This document shows positions 7,431 to 13,832 of a DNA stretch of 19,262 bases, one piece after another. This DNA comes from Flavobacteriaceae bacterium. GTDB lineage: Bacteria; Bacteroidota; Bacteroidia; Flavobacteriales; Flavobacteriaceae. The stretch covers positions 1-19,262 of the forward strand of contig CANKLK010000026.1 of the NCBI GenBank assembly GCA_947482805.1. Direction: 5' to 3'. Under the pieces are notes generated by a model that had not been told where the DNA came from, ran no database searches, and saw only the letters and a list, made by a program, of their open reading frames with translations. The position numbers and the translations under genes are program-made. Each line of letters starts with the position of its first letter. Position 1 is the stretch's first letter.

Positions 7431-7563
7431 GCATAAACAGACGTTTGGCTCAATAGCGGATGAAGATGCTAATTGATCTTTATACCTCGCATAAACTTTT
7501 GAGATATTTTGACAGTTTATTGCTCCTAAATCCGCCACTGCGCCAAACGCCAAAACGTTATGG
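7431..7563 (+). repeat. attC-like imperfect palindrome 2
   Basis: The left arm CGTTTGGC-T-CAATAGCGGAT (7442-7461) pairs with the right arm ATCCGCCACTG-C-GCCAAACG (7530-7549): 8 bp perfect, then 9 of 11. CATAAAC (7432-7438) and CGTTATGG (7556-7563) form the outer boxes. The loop of about 68 nt makes the site about 133 bp, near the upper end of known attC lengths. The right flank CGCCAAAACGTTATGG closely matches CGCAAAACGTTGTATG of the first palindrome, while the arms differ completely. Conserved ends with divergent, self-complementary interiors are what attC sites show. Confidence 0.65.
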
Positions 7564-7652
7564 ACAAGTTTTATAAATTTGAAGTAGAAAAGTGGAGTCC
7601 AGAAACCACTTTAAAAACGGGGTGGATACTGAAAAACCTTAAGAGTAAGTGA
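7560..7652 (+). CDS. Possible 30-residue small ORF starting in the attC-like end box
   Basis: ATG at 7560 lies inside CGTTATGG and opens a 30-codon frame (start MDKFYKFEVEKW, end LKNLKSK) that stops at TGA 7650-7652, 18 bases before the next gene. The composition is plausible for a small basic peptide, and the gap would otherwise be empty. Too short to judge; it could be chance, the remnant of a cassette gene, or a leader peptide. Confidence 0.25.
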   Translation: MDKFYKFEVEKWSPETTLKTGWILKNLKSK

Positions 7653-7670
7653 AATTTAAATTATCAAATT

Positions 7671-7988
7671 ATGGGAGCTATTTATCACTCAAATGGGCAA
7701 TGTGCTTGGAATGGGTCTATTGCATATCACTCAAATGGGCAATGTGCTTGGAATGGGTCTATTGCGTATCACTCAAATGGGCAATGTGCTTGGAATGGGT
7801 CTGCTGCATATCATTCAAATGGGCAATTTGCAGGTAATAATGGAATAGAAGTTGAAACAGGAAGTGGTGTTAGAATGATGGTTGGACATAGTGCTTTAGA
7901 CTTTATGTACTGGGGAGCTGTGTTGCATCAAATTAAAGTTAAATATGGTGACTGGATTCAGTCGCCATTTTTAAATAACATTTTATAA
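7671..7988 (+). CDS. Small tandem-repeat protein (YHSNGQCAWNG repeats)
   Basis: A 105-residue protein without signal peptide, family not named with certainty. Residues 5-60 are four 14-residue repeats, three nearly identical (YHSNGQCAWNGSIA type) and a diverged fourth (YHSNGQFAGNNGIE). The Y-x-N-G-x-x-x-x-N-G spacing recalls MORN-like beta-hairpin repeats. The C-terminal 45 residues (ETGSGVRMMVGHSALDFMYWGAVLH onward) are unique and hydrophobic in the middle. It follows the second attC-like site in the same orientation as the other two small genes. No attC-like palindrome is recognisable between its stop and map, so if it is a cassette it is terminal or has lost its site. The stray overlapping frame at 7649-7837 is a by-product of the repeats. 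Confidence 0.65.
   Translation: MGAIYHSNGQCAWNGSIAYHSNGQCAWNGSIAYHSNGQCAWNGSAAYHSNGQFAGNNGIEVETGSGVRMMVGHSALDFMYWGAVLHQIKVKYGDWIQSPFLNNIL
7683..7850 (+). repeat. Four tandem 42-bp coding repeats
   Basis: Units at 7683-7724, 7725-7766, 7767-7808 and 7809-7850. The first three differ from one another at only about three positions in total, all near the unit end. The fourth matches for its first part and then diverges. Near identity at DNA level points to recent duplication and possible copy-number change. Confidence 0.95.
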
Positions 7989-8086
7989 TTATTACAAAAA
8001 CTTATAGAGTTCAATATATTGGTTAGTCAATAGGTGTTACAACAATTACTACTTGGCAAATCCAGAATAACTAAAGTTAAAATAAT

Positions 8087-8094
8087 TACTTTTG
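8087..8094 (+). promoter_or_regulatory. Probable -7 box for map
   Basis: TACTTTTG is a perfect TAnnTTTG match, 51 nt before the map ATG. No TTG is found 17-23 nt upstream. Being downstream of the accessory genes, it would let map be transcribed independently of them. Confidence 0.5.
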
Positions 8095-8145
8095 CCTACT
8101 GAACCGAGTCCAATTTCCAAAGTAACGAAGTAAAATTTACAATAC

Positions 8146-8976
8146 ATGATTATTCCAAAAACTGCCGAAGAAATTGAATTAATGCGCGAAAGTGCTTTAT
8201 TGGTTTCCAAAACTTTAGGAGAAGTTGCCAAAGTGATTAAACCCGGTGTTACCACTTTAGAATTAGATAAAATCGCAGAAGAATTTATTAGAGATAATGG
8301 TGGTGTTCCCGGTTTTCTCGGACTTTATGGTTTCCCAAATTCACTTTGTATTAGTCCGAATGCACAGGTTGTACACGGAATCCCAAATAACATTCCGTTA
8401 CAAGAAGGCGATGTTGTTTCAGTTGACTGTGGTGTATTAAAAAACGGATTTTACGGAGACCATGCTTACTCTTTTGAAATTGGTGAAGTTGCTCCGGATG
8501 TAAAGAAACTTTTAAAAGTTACCAAAGAATCTCTGTACGTTGGAATGAGAGAATTCAAAGCCGGAAACCGAGTAGAAGACGTTGGCAATGCCATTCAAAA
8601 ATATTGCGAATCTCATGGATATGGTGTAGTGCGTGAATTGGTAGGTCACGGTCTAGGAACCAAAATGCACGAAGATCCGGAAATGCCAAACTATGGAAAA
8701 CGTGGTCGCGGTAAATTATTCGTTGAAGGAATGGTCGTTGCCATTGAACCGATGATTAATATGGGGACCAAAAACATCAAGCAATTAAAAGATGGTTGGA
8801 CAATTCTAACAGCTGACAGAAAACCAAGCGCTCATTTTGAACATAATGTAGCATTGGTAAATGGTAAACCTGAATTGCTTTCAACTTTCGACTATATATA
8901 CAAAGCATTAAGAATTGTAAGTAATGAGGAAGATGAATTCAGAAACACAGATTCCACAAATTTGCACAGATTGTAG
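8146..8976 (+). CDS. map: Type I methionine aminopeptidase
   Basis: A 276-residue cytoplasmic enzyme removing the initiator methionine from nascent proteins. All hallmarks are visible: substrate-binding His78 in VHGIPN and the five metal ligands Asp94 (VDCG), Asp105 (GDHAYSF), His168 (VGHG), Glu201 (IEPM) and Glu232 (FEHN). Length is normal. The oddity is the C-terminus: the last 11 codons after EDEF (RNTDSTNLHRL) and the TAG stop lie in the left inverted repeat of the adjoining GxxExxY element (8943-8972) and its immediate edge, so the original tail has probably been replaced. The tail lies beyond the catalytic residues, so activity is expected to be kept. The next ATG (8978) is one base after the stop, suggesting co-transcription or translational coupling. 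Confidence 0.95.
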   Translation: MIIPKTAEEIELMRESALLVSKTLGEVAKVIKPGVTTLELDKIAEEFIRDNGGVPGFLGLYGFPNSLCISPNAQVVHGIPNNIPLQEGDVVSVDCGVLKNGFYGDHAYSFEIGEVAPDVKKLLKVTKESLYVGMREFKAGNRVEDVGNAIQKYCESHGYGVVRELVGHGLGTKMHEDPEMPNYGKRGRGKLFVEGMVVAIEPMINMGTKNIKQLKDGWTILTADRKPSAHFEHNVALVNGKPELLSTFDYIYKALRIVSNEEDEFRNTDSTNLHRL

Positions 8977-9385
8977 GATGGAGGATTTTTATCTAAAAGA
9001 GGAAACCTATCAAATAATTGGTTTGTGCATGGAAGTCCACAAAATTCTTGGCAAAGGACATAGTGAAAATGTATATGGTGATGCTTTAGAATATGAGTTT
9101 AAAATGAATAACATCCCATACGAAAGAGAAAAGAAATACAACATTGAATACAAAGGCATTGTGCTTCCTAGGTATTATTTTTCTGATTTTACAGTTTTTA
9201 ATGAAATTATATTAGAACTTAAAGCCATTGAAACACTATCTAATAGTGAATTAAAACAAACCTTAAACTATTTAGCTGCCTCTAAAAACAAAATTGGTCT
9301 ACTAATCAATTTTGGTGAAGATAGCTTAAAATACAAACGCGTTATTCTATAATTTAATTTGTAAAAATCTGTGAAATCTGTGTTT
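8943..9385 (+). mobile_element. Inverted-repeat element carrying a GxxExxY gene
   Basis: A 443-bp unit bounded by 30-bp imperfect inverted repeats: left 8943-8972 and the reverse complement of 9356-9385 agree at 25 of 30 positions, starting with 11 identical bases (AAACACAGATT). The repeats consist of CACAGATT-type units, the same as in the hairpin at 4161-4240. The interior is almost exactly one gene (8978-9352). No transposase is encoded, so movement would need an enzyme in trans. No target-site duplication is evident at the edges. Both ends lie inside neighbouring genes: the last codons of map and the first codons of the methyltransferase. Mobility is inferred. Confidence 0.6.
8978..9352 (+). 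CDS. GxxExxY protein (PDDEXK_3-type nuclease fold)
   Basis: 124 residues from ATG 8978. The name-giving motif is at Gly27-x-x-Glu30-x-x-Tyr33 (GHSENVY), after the typical helix YQIIGLCMEVHKILG. A PD-(D/E)xK-like core follows: Asp70 in YFSDF, then Glu80-Leu-Lys82 in LELKA, as in the PDDEXK_3 superfamily. Then comes LKQTLNYLAASKNKIGLLINFG. The family is widespread in Bacteroidota and environmental bacteria; a nuclease activity is expected from the fold, but to my knowledge the biological role is unproven. An upstream in-frame ATG (8924) would add 18 residues read from map and the repeat, and is unlikely. Length is normal for the family, with no frameshift. Confidence 0.88.
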   Translation: MEDFYLKEETYQIIGLCMEVHKILGKGHSENVYGDALEYEFKMNNIPYEREKKYNIEYKGIVLPRYYFSDFTVFNEIILELKAIETLSNSELKQTLNYLAASKNKIGLLINFGEDSLKYKRVIL

Positions 9386-10207
9386 AAGTTTATACTAAAT
9401 ACCATTCCGCGACCAATTCTTATTCGCTTAAGCATTGTCGTTCGTCCAATATTGGCTTTTTTACTAAAAGGAAGTCGTTTTACTGACCCAATCGATGGAA
9501 AAAGTTTCCGTATGTTTTTGCCTTACGGTTACGGAAACCAAAGAAATAATGTGCTATCTCCGAGTACACTTTCGTTAGAAAGACATCGGTTATTATGGTT
9601 ATACCTTCAAAACGAAACGGATTTCTTTCAATCTGAACTAGATTCAGATTCTCCTGTAACCCAAAACAAAGGAATTAAATTACGAAAAGATGCTGAAACC
9701 AGTTCAGCATTAAAAGTACTGCATTTTGCACCAGAACAAGAATTCTACAAGCGTTTTAAAAAGCAAACTAATATCGAATATACTACTACTGATTTACTTT
9801 CTCCCTTGGCAGATGTGAAAGCTGATATTTGTAATTTACCTTTTGAGGATAATACATACGATGTCATTTTTTGTAACCATGTCTTAGAACATATTCCAGA
9901 TGATACTAAAGCGATGAAAGAAATGTTTCGTGTATTAAAACCCGGCGGAATGGGAATATTCCAAATCCCACAGGATTTATCCAGAGCCAGCACCTTTTCT
10001 GACGACACAATTGTTGATCAAAAAGAACGCGCAAAAATATTCGGGCAATACGACCATGTTCGTATGTATGGCAGAGATTATTTTGACAAACTTAGAAGTA
10101 TTGGCTTTAAAGTAATCGAAGAAGATTATACCCATAAAATAGCACCTGAATTAGTGGAAAAATATTGTTTGGCAAAAGGAGAAATTATTCCGATTTGTTT
10201 TAAGTAA
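9371..10207 (+). CDS. Class I SAM-dependent methyltransferase
   Basis: A 278-residue cytoplasmic protein with a Methyltransf_11-like domain: strand VLHFAPEQ (116-123) where others have the glycine-rich loop, acidic Asp141 at the end of strand 2, LPFEDNTYDVIFCNHVLEHIPD (156-177) and FRVLKPGGMGIFQIP. The substrate cannot be told. Two oddities: (1) there is no ATG near the 5' end; a stop lies in frame at 9362-9364, and the usable starts are GTG at 9371 or 9380, both inside the right inverted repeat of the GxxExxY element; (2) residues of about 87-113, between NETDFF and LKVLHF, are encoded by an 80-bp palindromic element, an extra segment just before the SAM-binding domain. The frame stays open throughout, so the gene is probably functional but modified. 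Confidence 0.85.
   Translation: MKSVFKFILNTIPRPILIRLSIVVRPILAFLLKGSRFTDPIDGKSFRMFLPYGYGNQRNNVLSPSTLSLERHRLLWLYLQNETDFFQSELDSDSPVTQNKGIKLRKDAETSSALKVLHFAPEQEFYKRFKKQTNIEYTTTDLLSPLADVKADICNLPFEDNTYDVIFCNHVLEHIPDDTKAMKEMFRVLKPGGMGIFQIPQDLSRASTFSDDTIVDQKERAKIFGQYDHVRMYGRDYFDKLRSIGFKVIEEDYTHKIAPELVEKYCLAKGEIIPICFK
9631..9710. mobile_element. 80-bp MITE/REP-like element inserted in frame in the methyltransferase gene
   Basis: The left end CTGAA-CTAGA-TTCAG (9633-9647) and the right end ATGCTGAA-ACCAG-TTCAGCAT (9690-9710) are each hairpins. The reverse complement of the right end aligns with the left end over about 22 bp with few differences, so the ends are inverted copies of one another. The insert is translated as about 27 codons without a stop and ends in the peptide KDAETSSA, which I recall as a typical translation of this widespread Bacteroidota repeat. 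The element has no gene of its own. Confidence 0.65.
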
Positions 10208-10246
10208 AACATTAGTATTCGCATATTCCTAATTAGTTAATTTTAG

Positions 10247-10254
10247 TATCTTTA
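10247..10254 (+). promoter_or_regulatory. Possible -7 box for the Plug gene
   Basis: TATCTTTA differs from TAnnTTTG at the last base and lies 19 nt before the ATG at 10274. No -33 element was seen. Weak. Confidence 0.3.
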
Positions 10255-10273
10255 CATTTCTTATTTTCAAATT

Positions 10274-11524
10274 ATGCTAAAAAAGTTGCTGTTTCTCTAC
10301 CTTTTATTAGTTGCAATTATCTCTTATTCTCAAGTTGAAAAAGAAATTATTCCACCATATAATTTTAAAACCATAAGCTTTCTGCAAAATGGTCAAAATG
10401 TCATTCCAATTTTTAGATTAGGTGATTCATTCCAATTTGTTTTTGATGATTTGTATGGTACTGAAGCCAACTATTTTTATACCATAACCCATTGTGATTA
10501 TGATTGGAAGCCATCACAATTAGCAAAGCAAGAATATCTAAATGGTTTTGATGACCAAAGGATTCAAGATTATTCCAATTCATTAACTACGCTACAATTA
10601 TATTCTCATTACAGGCTAACTTTTCCCAATAGACTTACTCAATTTAGAGTAAGTGGCAATTATTTGATAAAGATTTTAGACGATGATAAAAATATTGTCT
10701 TTACAAAAAAGTTTATTATTTATGAAGAACTTGTTTCGGTTCCAATGCAAGTAAGAAGAGCCAGAAATGTTGCAGTTGTTGAAAAAAAACATAATATAGA
10801 ATTTTCTATAAAATCTGCCATTATAAATTTTCAGAGTCCATTACAAAATGTAAAAGTAATGTTACTTCAAAACGGAAAATTTGAAACTGCAATTACTAAC
10901 ATAAAACCTCAATTTACAATTGGTAATGATTTAATTTATAGATACGATAAAGAAACACAGTTTTGGGCAGGAAATGAATTTTTATTTTTTGAGAACAAAG
11001 ACATTCGCGCTGCCAACAACAATATTGCAACTATTGACTCCAAAGGCGGACTCTATAATGCCTATTTGTATTTGTCCCAAGCAAGAGCAAATTTACCCTA
11101 CACCTATTATCCAGATATTAACGGAAATTATATTGTGAAAAACATTGGCCGGGAAAATAATGAAATTGAAGCAGATTATGCTTGGGTTTTTTTCTCACTT
11201 TCAGCCCCAGCATTTTATGAAAAAAAATCGATCTATGTGAATGGCATGTTTAACAACTTTGCTATTGGAGAAGAAAATAAAATGGATTACAATGCCGAAA
11301 AAGGAATCTACGAAAAAGCAATTATGATAAAACAAGGGTTTACTAATTACCAATATGTAATTGCAGATAGTAACGGAAAAATAGATGAAGAAAATGCCAT
11401 TGATGGTAACTTTTTTCAAACAGAAGACAATTATTTTGTTTTAGTTTACTATAGAGAAAACAACCAACGGTATGATAGAATTATAGGGAAAGGAATTGCA
11501 AGTTCAGTTGATATAACTAACTAA
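10274..11524 (+). CDS. Type IX secretion system Plug-like protein (formerly DUF5103)
   Basis: A 416-residue exported protein; the signal peptide is in residues 1-20 (hydrophobic LLFLYLLLVAIISYSQ). The N-terminal region contains ISFLQNGQNVIPIFRLGD and THCDYDWKPSQLAKQEYLNGF, which I recognise as the DUF5103/T9SS plug domain. The C-terminal part (KSIYVNGMFNNFAIGEENKMDYN onward) looks like an Ig-like beta-sandwich reminiscent of carbohydrate-binding module 48. In Flavobacterium johnsoniae the Plug protein closes the periplasmic end of the SprA translocon of the T9SS. The role here is by family; no other T9SS core gene is in the window, but a T9SS cargo-type protein lies at 13833-14852. Length is normal. 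Confidence 0.82.
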   Translation: MLKKLLFLYLLLVAIISYSQVEKEIIPPYNFKTISFLQNGQNVIPIFRLGDSFQFVFDDLYGTEANYFYTITHCDYDWKPSQLAKQEYLNGFDDQRIQDYSNSLTTLQLYSHYRLTFPNRLTQFRVSGNYLIKILDDDKNIVFTKKFIIYEELVSVPMQVRRARNVAVVEKKHNIEFSIKSAIINFQSPLQNVKVMLLQNGKFETAITNIKPQFTIGNDLIYRYDKETQFWAGNEFLFFENKDIRAANNNIATIDSKGGLYNAYLYLSQARANLPYTYYPDINGNYIVKNIGRENNEIEADYAWVFFSLSAPAFYEKKSIYVNGMFNNFAIGEENKMDYNAEKGIYEKAIMIKQGFTNYQYVIADSNGKIDEENAIDGNFFQTEDNYFVLVYYRENNQRYDRIIGKGIASSVDITN

Positions 11525-11563
11525 AAATTAACACTAAATTAATCCACCGACCGGTATTTTTTG

Positions 11564-11571
11564 TAATTTTG
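11564..11571 (+). promoter_or_regulatory. Probable -7 box for apaG
   Basis: TAATTTTG matches TAnnTTTG exactly, 22 nt before the ATG at 11594. No TTG is found at proper spacing. Confidence 0.45.
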
Positions 11572-11593
11572 ATTTCGTTTTATATTCTTATTT

Positions 11594-11980
11594 ATGGTTA
11601 CTCAAATAACAAGAGGCATAAAAATTTTGGTTTTGACTAGTTTTGAAGGCACCTACTTCAAGAACTACAAGCTTCACTTTGCCTTTAGTTATGAAATAAC
11701 TATAGAAAATCACAGTAAGGATTCTGTTCAGCTAAACACGCGTCATTGGGAAATTCTTGATTCTCTAAACAATATTGAAATTGTAGACGGCGAAGGAGTA
11801 ATTGGTAAAAAACCAGTACTAAAACCTGGCGAAAAACACACTTACAATTCTGGTTGTTTGCTTTCCTCTCCTTTTGGTGCAATGAGTGGTTATTTCAATA
11901 TGATTAATTTCACTACCACAAAAACTTTTAAAGTTATAGTGCCTACTTTTAAATTAAGCGCGCCATTTGCATTGAACTAA
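11594..11980 (+). CDS. apaG: ApaG domain protein
   Basis: 128 residues, cytoplasmic, matching the full length of bacterial ApaG: a single fibronectin-like beta-sandwich. The signature runs NTRHWEILDS (48-57), then VDGEGVIGKKPVLKPGE (64-80) with the GxGVxG loop at 66-71, then SGCLLSSPFGAMSGYF (86-101). ApaG was linked to cobalt resistance and Mg/Co efflux in enterobacteria, but its molecular role is not settled; related domains occur in eukaryotic F-box proteins and PDIP38. It sits 69 bp after the Plug gene in the same direction, with its own -7 box in between, so co-transcription is possible but not required. Confidence 0.9.
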   Translation: MVTQITRGIKILVLTSFEGTYFKNYKLHFAFSYEITIENHSKDSVQLNTRHWEILDSLNNIEIVDGEGVIGKKPVLKPGEKHTYNSGCLLSSPFGAMSGYFNMINFTTTKTFKVIVPTFKLSAPFALN

Positions 11981-12021
11981 TTTTGGTTTGACTTCTTAAT
12001 AAAAATTCAAAATTTCCTTTG

Positions 12022-12029
12022 TACTTTTG
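12022..12029 (+). promoter_or_regulatory. Probable -7 box for pruA
   Basis: TACTTTTG, a perfect TAnnTTTG, 72 nt before the pruA ATG; no good -33 TTG. The leader would contain a weak inverted pair ATTCT/AGAAT (about 12045-12060). Confidence 0.5.
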
Positions 12030-12101
12030 TGTCGAATTTAAAAATTCTCAAAAAAGAATCTTTTATCTTAATCATTTGTCAAATTATAATCTTTTTCTAT
12101 T

Positions 12102-13730
12102 ATGCCAAAAGGTTTTTTTCATGTGCCAAAAGCAGTCAATGAACCCGTAAAATCATACGCTCCGAATTCTCCGGAAAAAGCAGCAGTTTTATCAGCTTAT
12201 AAAAAAATGTGGAATGAAACCATTGATGTTCCAAACTATATCGGAAGTGAAGAAATTCGTACCGGGAATACTAGAAATATGACGGCACCTCATGACCATC
12301 AACATGTGGTTGGAAAATACCATTTAGTAGAAAAAGTTCATGTTGAAAAAGCTATTGCTTCTGCACTTGAAGCCAGAAAAAAATGGGCTAATATGGCTTG
12401 GGAACAACGTGCTGCTATCTTTTTGAAAGCTGCCGAATTAATTGCCGGACCTTATCGCGCAAAGATTAATGCGGCTACAATGATTGCACAATCTAAAACT
12501 ATATATCAAGCTGAAATTGATGCTTCTTGTGAATTGATTGACTTTTTGCGCTACAACGTAGAATTCATGACACAAATATACAACGATCAACCAAAGTCGA
12601 TTTCTGATGTTTGGAACCGAGTTGAATACCGTCCTTTGGAAGGATTTGTATATGCAATTACCCCATTTAACTTTACAGCGATTGCAGCCAATCTACCTGC
12701 CAGTGCTGCATTAATGGGAAATACTGTGGTATGGAAACCAAGCGACAGCCAAGTATTTTCTGCAAAAATAATTATCGATGTTTTCAAAGAAGCCGGAGTT
12801 CCTGATGGTGTTATCAATGTGGTTTTTGGTGATCCTGTGATGATTACAGATACTATTTTGGCACATCCTGATTTTGCCGGAGTTCATTATACAGGTTCAA
12901 CTTTTATTTTCAAAGAAATCTGGAAAAAAATAGGATGTAATATCCATACCTATAAAACCTACCCGAGAATTGTCGGAGAAACCGGTGGAAAAGACTTCAT
13001 TTTGGCGCATCCGAGTGCGAACGTAAAGCAAGTTGTTACCGGAATTACCCGTGGTGCCTTTGAATTTCAGGGACAAAAATGTTCTGCTGCTTCCAGAGGT
13101 TACATCCCACAAAGTTTGTGGCCAGCTGTCAAAGAACAATTGATTTCCGATGTAAAATCAATGAAAATGGGTTCTCCAGAAGATTTTAGCAACTTTATTA
13201 CGGCTGTAATTCATGAAGGTTCATTTGACAAATTAGCGAGTTATATCGATCAAGCCATAAAAGATGAAGATGCCGAGATTATTATTGGTGGTAATTATGA
13301 CAAATCAAAAGGATACTTCATTGAACCAACTGTAATTGTTACTTCCAATCCAAAATATGCCACAATGGAAACCGAGCTTTTTGGTCCAGTTATGACAATC
13401 TATATATACGAAGATTTCAAATGGAAAGAAACATTGGCTTTAGTTGACGGAACTTCAGAATATGCTTTGACAGGAGCTATTTTCAGTCAAGACAGATACG
13501 CTATTGAAGAAGCTACTTTGGCATTACAAAATGCTGCAGGAAATTTTTACATTAATGACAAACCAACCGGAGCTGTTGTAGGAATGCAACCATTTGGTGG
13601 CGCAAGAGCATCGGGAACTAATGACAAAGCGGGTTCTATGCAAAACTTATTGCGTTGGGTTTCGCCAAGAACCATAAAAGAAACTTTTGTAACTCCGGAA
13701 GATTACCGTTATCCATTTTTAGGGGAATAA
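12102..13730 (+). CDS. pruA: L-glutamate gamma-semialdehyde dehydrogenase (1-pyrroline-5-carboxylate dehydrogenase)
   Basis: A 542-residue NAD-dependent aldehyde dehydrogenase completing proline catabolism: glutamate semialdehyde to glutamate. Visible motifs: ITPFNFTA with Asn190, VVWKPSD for cofactor binding, YTGSTFIFKEIW, the general base Glu293 in GETGGKDF, and the nucleophile Cys327 in FQGQKCSAASR. The start (VPKAVNEPVKSYAPNSPEK) and the length match the stand-alone, ALDH4A1-like P5C dehydrogenase, not the bifunctional PutA type, so proline dehydrogenase must be a separate gene elsewhere. It is a single-gene unit closed by a strong terminator at 13749-13779. Confidence 0.95.
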   Translation: MPKGFFHVPKAVNEPVKSYAPNSPEKAAVLSAYKKMWNETIDVPNYIGSEEIRTGNTRNMTAPHDHQHVVGKYHLVEKVHVEKAIASALEARKKWANMAWEQRAAIFLKAAELIAGPYRAKINAATMIAQSKTIYQAEIDASCELIDFLRYNVEFMTQIYNDQPKSISDVWNRVEYRPLEGFVYAITPFNFTAIAANLPASAALMGNTVVWKPSDSQVFSAKIIIDVFKEAGVPDGVINVVFGDPVMITDTILAHPDFAGVHYTGSTFIFKEIWKKIGCNIHTYKTYPRIVGETGGKDFILAHPSANVKQVVTGITRGAFEFQGQKCSAASRGYIPQSLWPAVKEQLISDVKSMKMGSPEDFSNFITAVIHEGSFDKLASYIDQAIKDEDAEIIIGGNYDKSKGYFIEPTVIVTSNPKYATMETELFGPVMTIYIYEDFKWKETLALVDGTSEYALTGAIFSQDRYAIEEATLALQNAAGNFYINDKPTGAVVGMQPFGGARASGTNDKAGSMQNLLRWVSPRTIKETFVTPEDYRYPFLGE

Positions 13731-13748
13731 ATACTAGTATAATTTTTT

Positions 13749-13779
13749 AAATGTCCAAGTAAAAACTTGGACATTTTTT
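13749..13779 (+). terminator. Rho-independent terminator after pruA
   Basis: A perfect 12-bp stem AAATGTCCAAGT/ACTTGGACATTT (13749-13760, 13765-13776) with an AAAA loop and a T-run, starting 18 bp after the pruA stop. Confidence 0.92.
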
Positions 13780-13780
13780 A

Positions 13781-13788
13781 TACATTTG
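13781..13788 (+). promoter_or_regulatory. Possible -7 box for the T9SS-sorted protein gene
   Basis: TACATTTG matches TAnnTTTG, immediately after the pruA terminator and 44 nt before the ATG at 13833. No TTG at proper spacing. Confidence 0.4.
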
Positions 13789-13832
13789 GCTTAAAATAAA
13801 TTAAATGTAAAACTCTTTTAAATAATATTACT

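Noticed and set aside
7649..7837. Second reading frame with repeats (SLKWAMCLEWVYC type) over the tandem repeat
   Set aside because: A 42-bp repeat keeps all frames in register, so a second open frame is automatic; the frame of 7671-7988 extends into a unique C-terminus and is the better candidate.
7683..7850. CRISPR array
   Set aside because: The units are adjacent 42-bp coding repeats without spacers, and no cas gene is in the window.
8924..8977. Longer start for the GxxExxY gene at ATG 8924
   Set aside because: It would overlap map by 53 bp and read through the inverted repeat; ATG 8978 begins where the family normally begins.
6153..9352. Prophage or plasmid-derived island, or a known defence system
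   Set aside because: There are no phage structural, replication, integrase, restriction, toxin-antitoxin or CRISPR genes; the small genes are unrelated to one another and to known defence families that I can recognise.
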